Assembly (NCBI GenBank): GCA_050744225.1
Contig: JBOGGT010000132.1
Location: forward strand, 1 to 17,365
Source of the DNA: JAVKSL01 sp050744225
Lineage (GTDB): Bacteria; Actinomycetota; Acidimicrobiia; Acidimicrobiales; JAJPHD01
DNA length: 17,365 nucleotides
Direction: 5' to 3'
The position numbers and the translations under genes were made by a program. Positions 7,139-14,453 of the stretch are shown here, piece after piece. Within the stretch, counting starts at the first letter, position 1; every line of letters starts with the position of its first letter. A model generated the notes under the pieces. That model had not been told where the DNA came from. It saw only the letters and a list, made by a program, of their open reading frames with translations, and did no database searches.

Positions 7139-7384
7139 TTGAGCAAGTCCTTCGCGGACGCCTCCAACCTGAGGGTCCAGTATCCGACCTCTGTTACCTC
7201 CAAGAACGCCTACTACGGAACTGCCTACCGGTACATAACCTGGGTGGACGAAACCAGCGCCCTGTCCCAGGTCCCAGCGTGGCAACGGATCTGGCAGTCG
7301 GCTCTGGGACTCGGCTCTGGGGGTGCGCTGAGCGGTCGGGGGGCCTCTAGCGCCGGCCCCGCCACAGGACCGGGGACTGGTTGA
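7139..7384 (+). CDS. Unrecognised possible ORF or gene fragment
   Basis: The frame is open from 7106 to 7384 with no clear start; a TTG at 7139 is the first candidate. Codons for the first 55 or so residues look natural (third positions mostly G or C; product includes NAYYGTAYRYITWVDE and VPAWQRIW), while the last 25 are Gly/Ser/Ala-rich and overlap the 3' end of hspR. There is no ribosome binding site. I recognise no family. It may be the tail of a decayed gene left between the inverted repeat and hspR. Apart from this and the inverted repeat, 7047-7346 holds nothing I can support. Confidence 0.22.
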   Translation: MSKSFADASNLRVQYPTSVTSKNAYYGTAYRYITWVDETSALSQVPAWQRIWQSALGLGSGGALSGRGASSAGPATGPGTG

Positions 7385-7781
7385 GCGGGACCAGGTCCCG
7401 GCGGTACTGGCGGTGGGTCTGGGCGATGGCCTCGTTGGCCTCGTGGCGCGCCTCGGCCAGCTCGGCGCGCAGGCGCTCCACCTCGTCCTCCAGCTCCATC
7501 ACCTGGCGCACCCCCTCCAGGTTGAGGCCCGCGGCGGTCAGGTCCAGGATCCTGCGCAACCTGGCGATGTCGCGTTCGCTGTAGCGGCGGCTGCCACCAC
7601 CGGTCCGGGCCGGGCCGACCAGGCCCCGCCGCTCGTAGATGCGAAGCGTTTGGGGATGCACGCCAGCCAGCTCGGCCGCCACCGAGATCACGTACACCGC
7701 TCGGGTGCCCCCAGCCGGGCCGCCTGGCCGGGCACCCGCCGGGTCCGGTCGGCCGCCGATCCCGGATCCTCCGACGCTCAT
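7347..7781 (-). CDS. hspR: HspR, MerR-family heat-shock repressor
   Basis: HspR represses heat-shock operons at HAIR operators and needs DnaK as co-repressor, linking chaperone supply to transcription. The 144-aa product has a Gly/Pro-rich N-terminus, a MerR winged helix-turn-helix at about 29-76 (VYVISVAAELAGVHPQTLRI, then YERRGLV and SRRYSERDIARL), and a C-terminal coiled coil of about 20 residues (ELEDEVERLRAELAEARHEA). The ATG at 7781 overlaps the dnaJ stop as ATGA and has GGGAG 8 nt upstream; an earlier GTG at 7796 is less likely. Its place as last gene of dnaK-grpE-dnaJ-hspR is the classic actinobacterial order. Co-transcription would make it autoregulatory. Confidence 0.95.
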   Translation of the reverse strand: MSVGGSGIGGRPDPAGARPGGPAGGTRAVYVISVAAELAGVHPQTLRIYERRGLVGPARTGGGSRRYSERDIARLRRILDLTAAGLNLEGVRQVMELEDEVERLRAELAEARHEANEAIAQTHRQYRRDLVPLNQSPVLWRGRR

Positions 7782-8932
7782 CCGACCGGCTCCCACTGCT
7801 TGCGGGGGGATTCCGCGAGGGCGGCGGCGAGGGCCTCGACCGCGCTGCGCTGGGTTTCCGAAAGCTGGTCAGGCACGCTCACCTCCACCGTGACCAGCAG
7901 GTCCCCCGAGGCCTTGGCGTTGCCGCCACCGGTGGAGGGGACCCCGCGGGCGCGGACCCGGAAGGTCCGCCCGCTCGGGGTGCCCGCCGGGATCCGCAGC
8001 GAGACCGGCTCGTGCAGGGTGGGCACGGTGATGGTGGCGCCCAGGGCCAGCTCGGCGAAGGTCACCGGCACGCTCAGCGTGAGGTTGCGGCCGCGCCGGC
8101 CGAAGGTGGAGTGGCCGTCCACCCTGACCACCACGTAGAGGTCGCCCGGAGGCCCGCCTCCTCGCCCGGCCCCACCGCGCGCCTTCAGCCTGATCCGCTG
8201 GTTGTTATCCACCCCCGCCGGGATGCGCACCCGGACCTTGCGGGCTCGGCGCTCCACGCCGCTCCCGGCACAGGTCGGGCAGGGGTGCTCGACCACCAGG
8301 CCGCGTCCAGCGCACACCGGGCACGGCATGGAGAAAGAGAACAGCCCCTGGTTGTCGTCCACCACCCCCCGGCCCCCGCAGTTGATGCACACAGTTGGCG
8401 AGGTGCCCGGGGCAGCGCCGGTACCCCCACAGGTGGAGCAGCTGGCGTCGCTGGTGACGTTGACCACCGTGGTGGCTCCCTCCACCGCCTCGGCGAAGGA
8501 CAGGTGCAGCTCGGTCTCCAGGTCCACGCCTCGCTGGGGTCCCATGGTCGAGGAGCGCGGACGGCTGCCCCGGTTGAAGATCCCCCCGAGCAGGTCCCCC
8601 AGGTCGTCGACCCGGAAGCTGGTGCCCGCGGCCCCCCCCGCCCCAGGCGCGCCGGCGCCGCTGTGGGCGAACGGGCCGGTCCCCCCGAAGGGGTTGCCCA
8701 CCGGGCCGAGGGCGCGCACCTCGTCGTACTCCTTGCGCTTGGCCGGGTCGCCCAGCACGTCGTAGGCGGCGGTGATCTCCTTGAAGCGCTCCTCGCCTCC
8801 GGGGTTGGCGTCGGGGTGGTACTGCTTGGCCAGCTTGCGATAGGCGCGGGTCAGTTCCTTATCGGTGACCGCCTTGGTGACCCCGAGGGCCTTGTAGTAG
8901 TCCTTCTCGAACCACTCTCGCTGGGCCGCCAT
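7778..8932 (-). CDS. dnaJ: Chaperone protein DnaJ (Hsp40, type I)
   Basis: DnaJ delivers unfolded clients to DnaK and stimulates its ATPase. In this 384-aa protein the J domain (about 10-72) carries HPD at 39-41, followed by a Gly/Phe/Ala-rich linker (78-120). The zinc-binding region has all four repeats: CSTCGGTG (165-172), CINCGGRG (182-189), CPVCAGRG (204-211) and CPTCAGSG (218-225). The C-terminal substrate-binding domains are complete. It begins 7 nt after the grpE stop and overlaps hspR by ATGA, so translation is probably coupled along the operon. It resembles the actinobacterial DnaJ1 that travels with dnaK. Confidence 0.97.
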   Translation of the reverse strand: MAAQREWFEKDYYKALGVTKAVTDKELTRAYRKLAKQYHPDANPGGEERFKEITAAYDVLGDPAKRKEYDEVRALGPVGNPFGGTGPFAHSGAGAPGAGGAAGTSFRVDDLGDLLGGIFNRGSRPRSSTMGPQRGVDLETELHLSFAEAVEGATTVVNVTSDASCSTCGGTGAAPGTSPTVCINCGGRGVVDDNQGLFSFSMPCPVCAGRGLVVEHPCPTCAGSGVERRARKVRVRIPAGVDNNQRIRLKARGGAGRGGGPPGDLYVVVRVDGHSTFGRRGRNLTLSVPVTFAELALGATITVPTLHEPVSLRIPAGTPSGRTFRVRARGVPSTGGGNAKASGDLLVTVEVSVPDQLSETQRSAVEALAAALAESPRKQWEPVG

Positions 8933-8939
8933 CGCTGGC

Positions 8940-9575
8940 TCAGCCCCTTACCTTGACCATCGCCGGGCGGAGCACTCGACCCTTCCAGCGGTACCCGGCG
9001 CGCAGGACCTCGCTCACCTCAGGACCGGAACCCTCGGCCTCGGGATCTTCGTGGTCCAGGACCACCGCGTCGTGCTCGGTGGGGTCGAATGCCTGGCCCT
9101 TCGGGTCGATCTTCTCCAGCCCCTCCCGGCCGAGCGTCTCGGTGAGGGCAGTACCCACTTGGGCCAGGCCGGCCGTGTCGCCCGCGGCGTGCGCCAGCGC
9201 GAGGTCGAGGGTGTCCAGCACGGGCAGAAGCTTGCTCACCAGGTCCCCTGTCGCGCGCTCTACGTGCTCCACCTGGCTCTTGGCCACCCGCTTTCGGTAG
9301 TTCTCGAACTCCGCCTGGAGGCGCCGGAGCGAGTCGAGGTACTCGTCGCGCCGGGCTTCCGCCTGGGTCAACGCAGACTCGTCGGGGCCGCCCGAGCCGG
9401 TCTCCTCACCAGGCGACAGAATAACCTCGCTTGGTGCGGAACCGGTCGGGTGGCCCGCTCCCGCTTCGTTGCCGGCCCGCTCCGATCCCATCGACTCCTT
9501 GGGGGAAGTGGTGGGCGGTTGAGCTGGGTCGTCAAGCACTGGGTCGTCACCGACTGGTCTGGACGGGCGGCTCAC
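8940..9575 (-). CDS. grpE: Nucleotide exchange factor GrpE
   Basis: GrpE releases ADP from DnaK and so resets the chaperone cycle. The 211-aa product has a disordered Pro/Ser/Glu-rich N-terminus (1-65), a long helix (AEARRDEYLDSLRRLQAEFE, then NYRKRVAKSQVEH) that forms the GrpE dimer coiled coil, and the C-terminal beta wing ending in GYRWKGRVLRPAMVKV, the GrpE signature. The start is GTG, overlapping the dnaK stop as GTGA, which indicates translational coupling. Confidence 0.96.
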   Translation of the reverse strand: MSRPSRPVGDDPVLDDPAQPPTTSPKESMGSERAGNEAGAGHPTGSAPSEVILSPGEETGSGGPDESALTQAEARRDEYLDSLRRLQAEFENYRKRVAKSQVEHVERATGDLVSKLLPVLDTLDLALAHAAGDTAGLAQVGTALTETLGREGLEKIDPKGQAFDPTEHDAVVLDHEDPEAEGSGPEVSEVLRAGYRWKGRVLRPAMVKVRG

Positions 9576-11449
9576 TTGGGCGAGGGGTCGTCGACGATCT
9601 CGGCGTCCACGATCTCCTCGTCCGCGGCGCCGCCGGTGCCGTCAGCGCTCGACCCGCCCGACCCCGTGCCACCTGACCCGTCCTCCCCGCTCGGGGTCCC
9701 TGACGCGGGAGCGGCCTGCTCGTACAGGCGCTGGGCGAAGCTGTGGCTGGCAGTGAGGAGGGTCTCCGTCGCCCGCCGGATGGCCTCGACGTCGGTGCCG
9801 GCCAGGGAGTCCTTCAGAGCCTTGAGCCCGTCGGACACCTTGGTCTTCTCCTCGTCGCCGACCTTGTCGCCTGACTCGCGCAGCTGCTTTTCCATCTGGT
9901 ACACCAGCGTGTCGGCGCTGTTGCGCACCTCGGCCTCCTCCTTGCGCTTGCGGTCCTCGTCCGCGTGGGCCTCGGCGTCGCGGATCATCGCCGCGATGTC
10001 GTCCTTGGCGTGGGCGGACTGGCCGGTGATGGTCATCGACTGCTCTTTGTTGGTGGCCCGGTCCTTCGCGGACACGTGCACGATCCCGTTGGCGTCGATG
10101 TCGAAGGTCACCTCGATCTGCGGGATCCCCCTCGGAGCCGGCGGCAGGTCCACCAGCTGGAACTTGCCCAGTGTCTTGTTGTAGCCGGCCATCTCGCGCT
10201 CGCCCTGGAGCACGTGGATCTCGACCGACGGCTGGGAGTCCTCCGCGGTGGTGAACACCTCGGTGCGCTTGGTCGGGATGGTGGTGTTTCGCTCGATCAA
10301 CTTGGTCATGATCCCGCCCTTGGTCTCGATGCCCAGAGACAGGGGGGTCACGTCCAGCAACAGGACGTCTTTGACCTCGCCCTTGAGCACCCCGGCCTGG
10401 ATCGCGGCACCGACGGCCACGACCTCGTCGGGGTTGACCCCCTTGTGGGGCTCCTTGCCGGTGAGGCCCTGGATGAGGTCGTAGATGGCCGGCATCCGGG
10501 TGGAGCCACCCACCATGATCACGTGGTCGATCTTGTCCTTGGTCAGCCCGGCGTCCTTGATCGCCTGCTCGAACGGACCCTTGCAGGCGTCCACCAGGTC
10601 GGCGGTGAGCTCCTGGAACTTGGCCCGGGTGAGCTTGAAGTCCAGGTGCTTGGGCCCTTCGGAGGTGGCGGTGATGAATGCCAGGTTGACCTGGGTCTCC
10701 TGCACCGCGGACAGCTCGATCTTGGCCTTCTCTGCTGCCTCCTGGAGGCGCTGGAGGGCCATCTTGTCCACCGACAGGTCGACTCCCTCTGTGTTCTTGA
10801 ACTCCTTGACCAGCCAGTTGATTATCCGCTGGTCCCAGTCGTCCCCACCCAGGTGGGTGTTTCCGCTGGTTGACTTGACCTCGAAGACGCCCTCGCCGAT
10901 GTCCAGCACGGACACGTCGAAGGTCCCTCCGCCCAGGTCGAACACCAGCACGGTCTGGTCGGCGCCCTCCTTGTCCAGCCCGTAGGCCAGCGCCGCGGCG
11001 GTGGGCTCGTTGATGATCCGGAGGACCTCGAGCCCGGCGATCTGGCCGGCCTCCTTGGTGGCGGTGCGCTGTGCGTCGTCGAAGTAAGCCGGTACGGTTA
11101 TGACCGCCTGGTTCACCGTGTCGCCCAGGTAGCTCTCGGCGTCCCGCTTGAGCTTCTGCAGGATACGGGCGCTGATCTCGGAGGGGTTGTAGCGCTTGCC
11201 GTCGATGTCCAGGCCCCAGCTGGTCTCGCCCATGTGGCGCTTGACCGAGCGGACGGTGCGGTCCGGGTTGGTGATCGCCTGGCGCTTGGCGACCTCGCCG
11301 ACCAGGACCTCGCCCGACTTGGAGAAGGCGACCACCGACGGCGTGGTGCGCGACCCCTCCGCGTTGGGGATCACTGCCGGCTCGCCTGCTTCCAGGACGC
11401 TGACTACCGAGTTGGTGGTTCCGAGGTCGATGCCAACTGCTTTGGGCAT
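9572..11449 (-). CDS. dnaK: Molecular chaperone DnaK (Hsp70)
   Basis: DnaK binds exposed hydrophobic segments in an ATP-controlled cycle in the cytosol. The 625-aa protein is full length: phosphate-binding loop GIDLGTTNS (6-14), second phosphate loop VFDLGGGTFDVS (169-180), adenosine motif VGGSTRMP (313-320), interdomain linker VLLLD (362-366), substrate-binding beta domain and helical lid, and the typical acidic tail ending EEIVDAEIVDD. The ATG follows GGGAGG by 8 nt. It is the first gene of the heat-shock operon, and its upstream region holds a -35/-10 pair overlapped by a HAIR-like site. Confidence 0.98.
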   Translation of the reverse strand: MPKAVGIDLGTTNSVVSVLEAGEPAVIPNAEGSRTTPSVVAFSKSGEVLVGEVAKRQAITNPDRTVRSVKRHMGETSWGLDIDGKRYNPSEISARILQKLKRDAESYLGDTVNQAVITVPAYFDDAQRTATKEAGQIAGLEVLRIINEPTAAALAYGLDKEGADQTVLVFDLGGGTFDVSVLDIGEGVFEVKSTSGNTHLGGDDWDQRIINWLVKEFKNTEGVDLSVDKMALQRLQEAAEKAKIELSAVQETQVNLAFITATSEGPKHLDFKLTRAKFQELTADLVDACKGPFEQAIKDAGLTKDKIDHVIMVGGSTRMPAIYDLIQGLTGKEPHKGVNPDEVVAVGAAIQAGVLKGEVKDVLLLDVTPLSLGIETKGGIMTKLIERNTTIPTKRTEVFTTAEDSQPSVEIHVLQGEREMAGYNKTLGKFQLVDLPPAPRGIPQIEVTFDIDANGIVHVSAKDRATNKEQSMTITGQSAHAKDDIAAMIRDAEAHADEDRKRKEEAEVRNSADTLVYQMEKQLRESGDKVGDEEKTKVSDGLKALKDSLAGTDVEAIRRATETLLTASHSFAQRLYEQAAPASGTPSGEDGSGGTGSGGSSADGTGGAADEEIVDAEIVDDPSPK

Positions 11450-11488
11450 AGAGTCTGCCTCCCGATCTTTGTGCTAGTGACTACGAGT

Positions 11489-11520
11489 AGTATATCGAAA
11501 TCTGAGTGACTTGCTGTCAA
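11489..11520 (-). promoter_or_regulatory. Putative dnaK operon promoter
   Basis: On the minus strand a perfect TTGACA (11520-11515) is followed by TATACT (11494-11489) with a 20-bp spacer, or by GATATA (11496-11491) with an 18-bp spacer. Both lie within 75 bp of the dnaK ATG. The -35 sits inside the HAIR-like site. The spacing is longer than ideal, so which -10 is used is unclear. Confidence 0.5.
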
Positions 11521-11521
11521 G
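11501..11521. promoter_or_regulatory. HAIR-like HspR operator upstream of dnaK
   Basis: On the dnaK strand the site reads CTTGACA-N7-ACTCAGA, against the HAIR consensus CTTGAGT-N7-ACTCAAG: five of seven bases match in each half with exact spacing. It covers the TTGACA -35 box. An overlapping perfect repeat GACTTG-N4-CAAGTC is also present. The clpB upstream region carries the same TTGA-N11-TCAG core. Confidence 0.65.
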
Positions 11522-11558
11522 TCCTGTGTCCTATAGGGACTAACCCACCCGGTGCGGC

Positions 11559-11564
11559 TAGTAT
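11559..11564 (+). promoter_or_regulatory. -10 element for a probably leaderless phosphoglycerate mutase transcript
   Basis: TAGTAT fits the TANNNT form of actinobacterial -10 boxes and ends 8 nt before the GTG at 11573, which would place the transcript start at or next to the start codon. No Shine-Dalgarno is present. The -35 region is not recognisable. Confidence 0.45.
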
Positions 11565-11572
11565 TTCGTGTC

Positions 11573-12262
11573 GTGTCCACCCTGGTTCTGCTGCGACACG
11601 GCCAGAGCACCTACAACCTGGCAAAGCGCTTCACCGGCTGGGCGGACGTGGGGCTCACCGATGCCGGGGTGGCCGAGGCCCGCCAAGCGGGTACAGCCCT
11701 GGCCGGTGCCGGGATTGAACCCGACGTGGTCCACACCTCGGTACAGACAAGGGCCATTGCCACCGCCGAGCTGGCCCTGGCCGCGGCGGAGCGCCCGTGG
11801 ATCCCGGTCCGGAGGCACTGGCGGCTGAACGAGCGCCACTACGGCGCCCTCCAGGACCTCACACACGCCGAGATCGCCGAGGCCCACAGCGCCGCCCAGG
11901 TGCTCACCTGGCGCCGCAGCTTCGACGTGCGCCCGCCCCAGCTCGCGCTCGCCGACCCCCGCCACCCCAGCCACGACGCGCGCTACGCCGCCCTGGCCCC
12001 CGACCTGCTGCCGGCGGGGGAGTCCCTCGCCGACGTGATCGTCCGGATGCTGCCCTACTGGTACGACGCGCTGGTGCCCGACCTGCGGGGTGGGCTGTGC
12101 GTGTTGGTGGTGGCGCACGGCAACAGCCTGCGCGCCCTGGTCAAGCACCTGGAGTCGATCCCCGATGAGACCATCCCGACCCTGGAGATCCCCACCGGGG
12201 TCCCCCTGGTCTACGAACTCGACGCCGACCTGGCGGTCGTCTCCCGGGCCGACCTCGCCTGA
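11573..12262 (+). CDS. gpmA: 2,3-bisphosphoglycerate-dependent phosphoglycerate mutase
   Basis: The enzyme interconverts 3- and 2-phosphoglycerate in glycolysis and gluconeogenesis through a phospho-histidine. The 229-aa protein shows the catalytic RHGQS near the N-terminus, FTGWADVGLT, LNERHYGALQDL, the RRSFDVRPP substrate loop and the second catalytic histidine in VVAHGNSLRALVKHLE. Together these mark true dPGM rather than a general histidine phosphatase. The GTG at 11573 is preferred because the protein then begins two residues before the first beta strand and a -10 box lies 8 nt upstream; a GTG at 11552 is the alternative. The gene is divergent from dnaK (123 bp apart). Its stop is 58 bp from that of the convergent Fe-S gene, with only GC-rich sequence and no clear terminator between. 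Confidence 0.95.
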   Translation: MSTLVLLRHGQSTYNLAKRFTGWADVGLTDAGVAEARQAGTALAGAGIEPDVVHTSVQTRAIATAELALAAAERPWIPVRRHWRLNERHYGALQDLTHAEIAEAHSAAQVLTWRRSFDVRPPQLALADPRHPSHDARYAALAPDLLPAGESLADVIVRMLPYWYDALVPDLRGGLCVLVVAHGNSLRALVKHLESIPDETIPTLEIPTGVPLVYELDADLAVVSRADLA

Positions 12263-12320
12263 GGCCGGCGGCCCCGGCGGGGCGGAGGTGGGCACGGCGG
12301 CGCGGGGCACCGGTTCAAAT

Positions 12321-14453
12321 TCATTCAAAAGGTTCGGGCGGGAGGGAGGCTTCGAGCAGCTGGGATATGTCCAGCACCCGTGCGGGGGTTTCCCGGGCCT
12401 TGACCGCGTCGTCCAGCATGATCATGCAGTAGGGACAGGCCACGCCCACCACGTCGGCGCCGGTGGCCAGGGCTTCGTCGGTGCGGTTGGAGTTGATGCG
12501 GGTGCCGGTGCGCTCCTCCATCCACATCCGGGCGCCGCCGGCCCCGCAGCAGAAGGTGCGCTTGCCGTGGCGGTGCATCTCTTTGGATTCGAGCGCGGGT
12601 ATGGAGTCGAGCACGTTGCGGGGGGCGGCGAGGATGTCGTTGTGGCGGGCGAGGTAGCACGGGTCGTGGTAGGTCACGGTCTGGTTCGCCTCGACGGTGG
12701 GGGTGAGCCGGCCGCCAGCCACCAGCTCTGCCAGCAGCTGGGTGTGGTGGACGACCTCGAAGTTCCCGCCGAGCGCGGGGTACTCGTTCGCCAGGGTGTT
12801 GAAGCAGTGCGGGCACGACGCCACGATCTTGTGAACTCTGGCAGCGGTCAGGGTCTCGATGTTGGCCGCCGCCTGCGCCTGCCAGAGGTACTCGTTGCCC
12901 ATGCGCCGGGCGGGGTCCCCGGTGCACGACTCGCGCGGCCCGAGGATGGCGAAGCCCACGCCCGCCCGGTGCAGCAGGGTCGCCAGGGCCCTGGTCGCCT
13001 TGGTGGCCCGCTCGTCCAGCGCCCCGGCACAGCCGACCCAGAACAGGTACTCGACCTCCTCCGGAATCGTATCTTGAATAATTGGGACTGCGAATCCCAG
13101 GTCGGTTGTCCACTCCAGTCGGTGCCCGCGGCCCAGCCCCCACGGGTCTCCCCGGCTCTCGACGTTGCGCAGCATTGAGGTGGCCTCGGGGGGGAAGCGC
13201 GACTCCATCATCACCTCGTAGCGGCGCAGGTCCACGATGGTGTCCACGTGCTCGATGTCCACCGGGCACTCGGTAACGCACGCCCCGCAGGTGGTGCAGG
13301 ACCACAGCACGTCGTCGTCGATGACGTTAGGGACCAGGTCGATGCTGGTGCCGCGGGTGGGGGGGGCGTCGGTGCCCTGGTCGGCGCTGGTGCTGCTGCG
13401 GCGGGAGCCGAGGAGGGCGGGGGCGCTGGCGAGGAGGTGGTCGCGCAGGTCCATGATCAGCCGCTTGGGTGACAGCGGCTTGCCGGTGGCCCAGGCCGGG
13501 CAGGCGTCCTGGCAGCGGCCGCACTCGGTGCACGAGTACAGGTCCAGCAGTTGCTTCCAGCTGAGCTGCTCGATCCGCCCGGCGCCGAGCACGGCGTCCT
13601 CGTCTGGTGGGTCGGTGGTCTGGCCGCCGGTTGCCTGGTCACCGGTGCCGCGGGTGCCTGCGGTGCCGACGGTGCCGAAGCCCAGGTTGGGGGTGGTGGC
13701 GAGGGCCCCCAGCGCCGTTGGCTGGCGCGAGAGGGCCACGTTCGCCTCGGCGGCGAAGATGTGCAGATGCTTGGAGTGCAGGACCAGCACGAAGAATCCC
13801 CACAGGACGGCGATCTGGGCCAGGACGAAGGCGGTCTCCACGTCCGAGTTGGCGGCCCGACCCGCGGGTGCCAGGGCGTCGCCGACCAGGCGGGAGGCGA
13901 AGGTCCACCAGCTGTTCCCGTAGGGGAATTGACCGGTGTCGATCTGGGCGCCCCGGTATACGAGCAGGGTGGCCACCACCGCGAAGATCAGCCCTAGCAC
14001 CGCCCACGCAGCCCCGTTGTGGGACCCATAGAACCGGGACTTGCGATCGGTCGGCGGGTGGCGTAGGCGGATCGCGGAGAAGACCACCAGGGCAGCCAGG
14101 ATGGCGGTGGCGAACAGGTCCTCGGTGAAACCCAGGGCCTGGGAGGTGCCGATTCCCGGGATGGCGAAACTGGCCTTGAACAGGTCACCGTAGACCTCGA
14201 CGATGGTGAACAACAATGCGATGAAGCCCCAGAAGGTGACCGCATGGGCGATGCCGGCCACGGGGCGCTGGAGCAGCTTGCGTTGGGCGAAGACGTCGGT
14301 GAGCTCGGCTCGGATCTGGCCGGGCAGGTTGGTCAGGCGCCCAGGTGAAGGAGCACCGGCGGCGAGCAGGCGGACCAGCCAGATAGAGCGCTGCGCCACC
14401 AGGACCACCCCCACCGCCGTGATGGCCAGACCGAGGGCGAGCCTCAGGATCAC
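12321..14453 (-). CDS. Membrane-anchored heterodisulfide reductase-like Fe-S oxidoreductase
   Basis: The 710-aa protein has an N-terminal membrane domain with about five hydrophobic segments (roughly 4-30, 68-90, 113-130, 150-167, 206-226) resembling NarI/DsrM-type cytochrome b subunits. A Gly/Thr-rich linker follows, then two 4Fe-4S ferredoxin motifs, CTECGRCQDACP (Cys 308, 311, 314, 318) and CTTCGACVTECP (386, 389, 392, 396), and two CCG domains with Cys at 510, 547, 550, 599, 635, 636, 673 and 676. This fusion of HdrC-, HdrD- and HdrE-like parts is common in actinobacteria; its electron donor and acceptor are not known to me. The GTG start overlaps the dcd stop as GTGA, so the two genes are translationally coupled. 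Longer in-frame starts would run back into dcd. The Gly/Thr-rich linker near 13610-13680 is low-complexity. Confidence 0.9.
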   Translation of the reverse strand: MILRLALGLAITAVGVVLVAQRSIWLVRLLAAGAPSPGRLTNLPGQIRAELTDVFAQRKLLQRPVAGIAHAVTFWGFIALLFTIVEVYGDLFKASFAIPGIGTSQALGFTEDLFATAILAALVVFSAIRLRHPPTDRKSRFYGSHNGAAWAVLGLIFAVVATLLVYRGAQIDTGQFPYGNSWWTFASRLVGDALAPAGRAANSDVETAFVLAQIAVLWGFFVLVLHSKHLHIFAAEANVALSRQPTALGALATTPNLGFGTVGTAGTRGTGDQATGGQTTDPPDEDAVLGAGRIEQLSWKQLLDLYSCTECGRCQDACPAWATGKPLSPKRLIMDLRDHLLASAPALLGSRRSSTSADQGTDAPPTRGTSIDLVPNVIDDDVLWSCTTCGACVTECPVDIEHVDTIVDLRRYEVMMESRFPPEATSMLRNVESRGDPWGLGRGHRLEWTTDLGFAVPIIQDTIPEEVEYLFWVGCAGALDERATKATRALATLLHRAGVGFAILGPRESCTGDPARRMGNEYLWQAQAAANIETLTAARVHKIVASCPHCFNTLANEYPALGGNFEVVHHTQLLAELVAGGRLTPTVEANQTVTYHDPCYLARHNDILAAPRNVLDSIPALESKEMHRHGKRTFCCGAGGARMWMEERTGTRINSNRTDEALATGADVVGVACPYCMIMLDDAVKARETPARVLDISQLLEASLPPEPFE

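Noticed and set aside
11450..11572. CIRCE element (HrcA site) upstream of dnaK
   Set aside because: No TTAGCACTC-N9-GAGTGCTAA-like repeat is present; the inverted motif matches HAIR spacing instead.
12263..12320. Terminator between gpmA and the convergent Fe-S gene
   Set aside because: The gap is GC-rich with overlapping weak self-complementarity but no single convincing stem and no T run.
12090..13178. + strand open frame running from gpmA into the Fe-S gene
   Set aside because: It overlaps two well-supported genes in another frame or strand and has no motif of its own.
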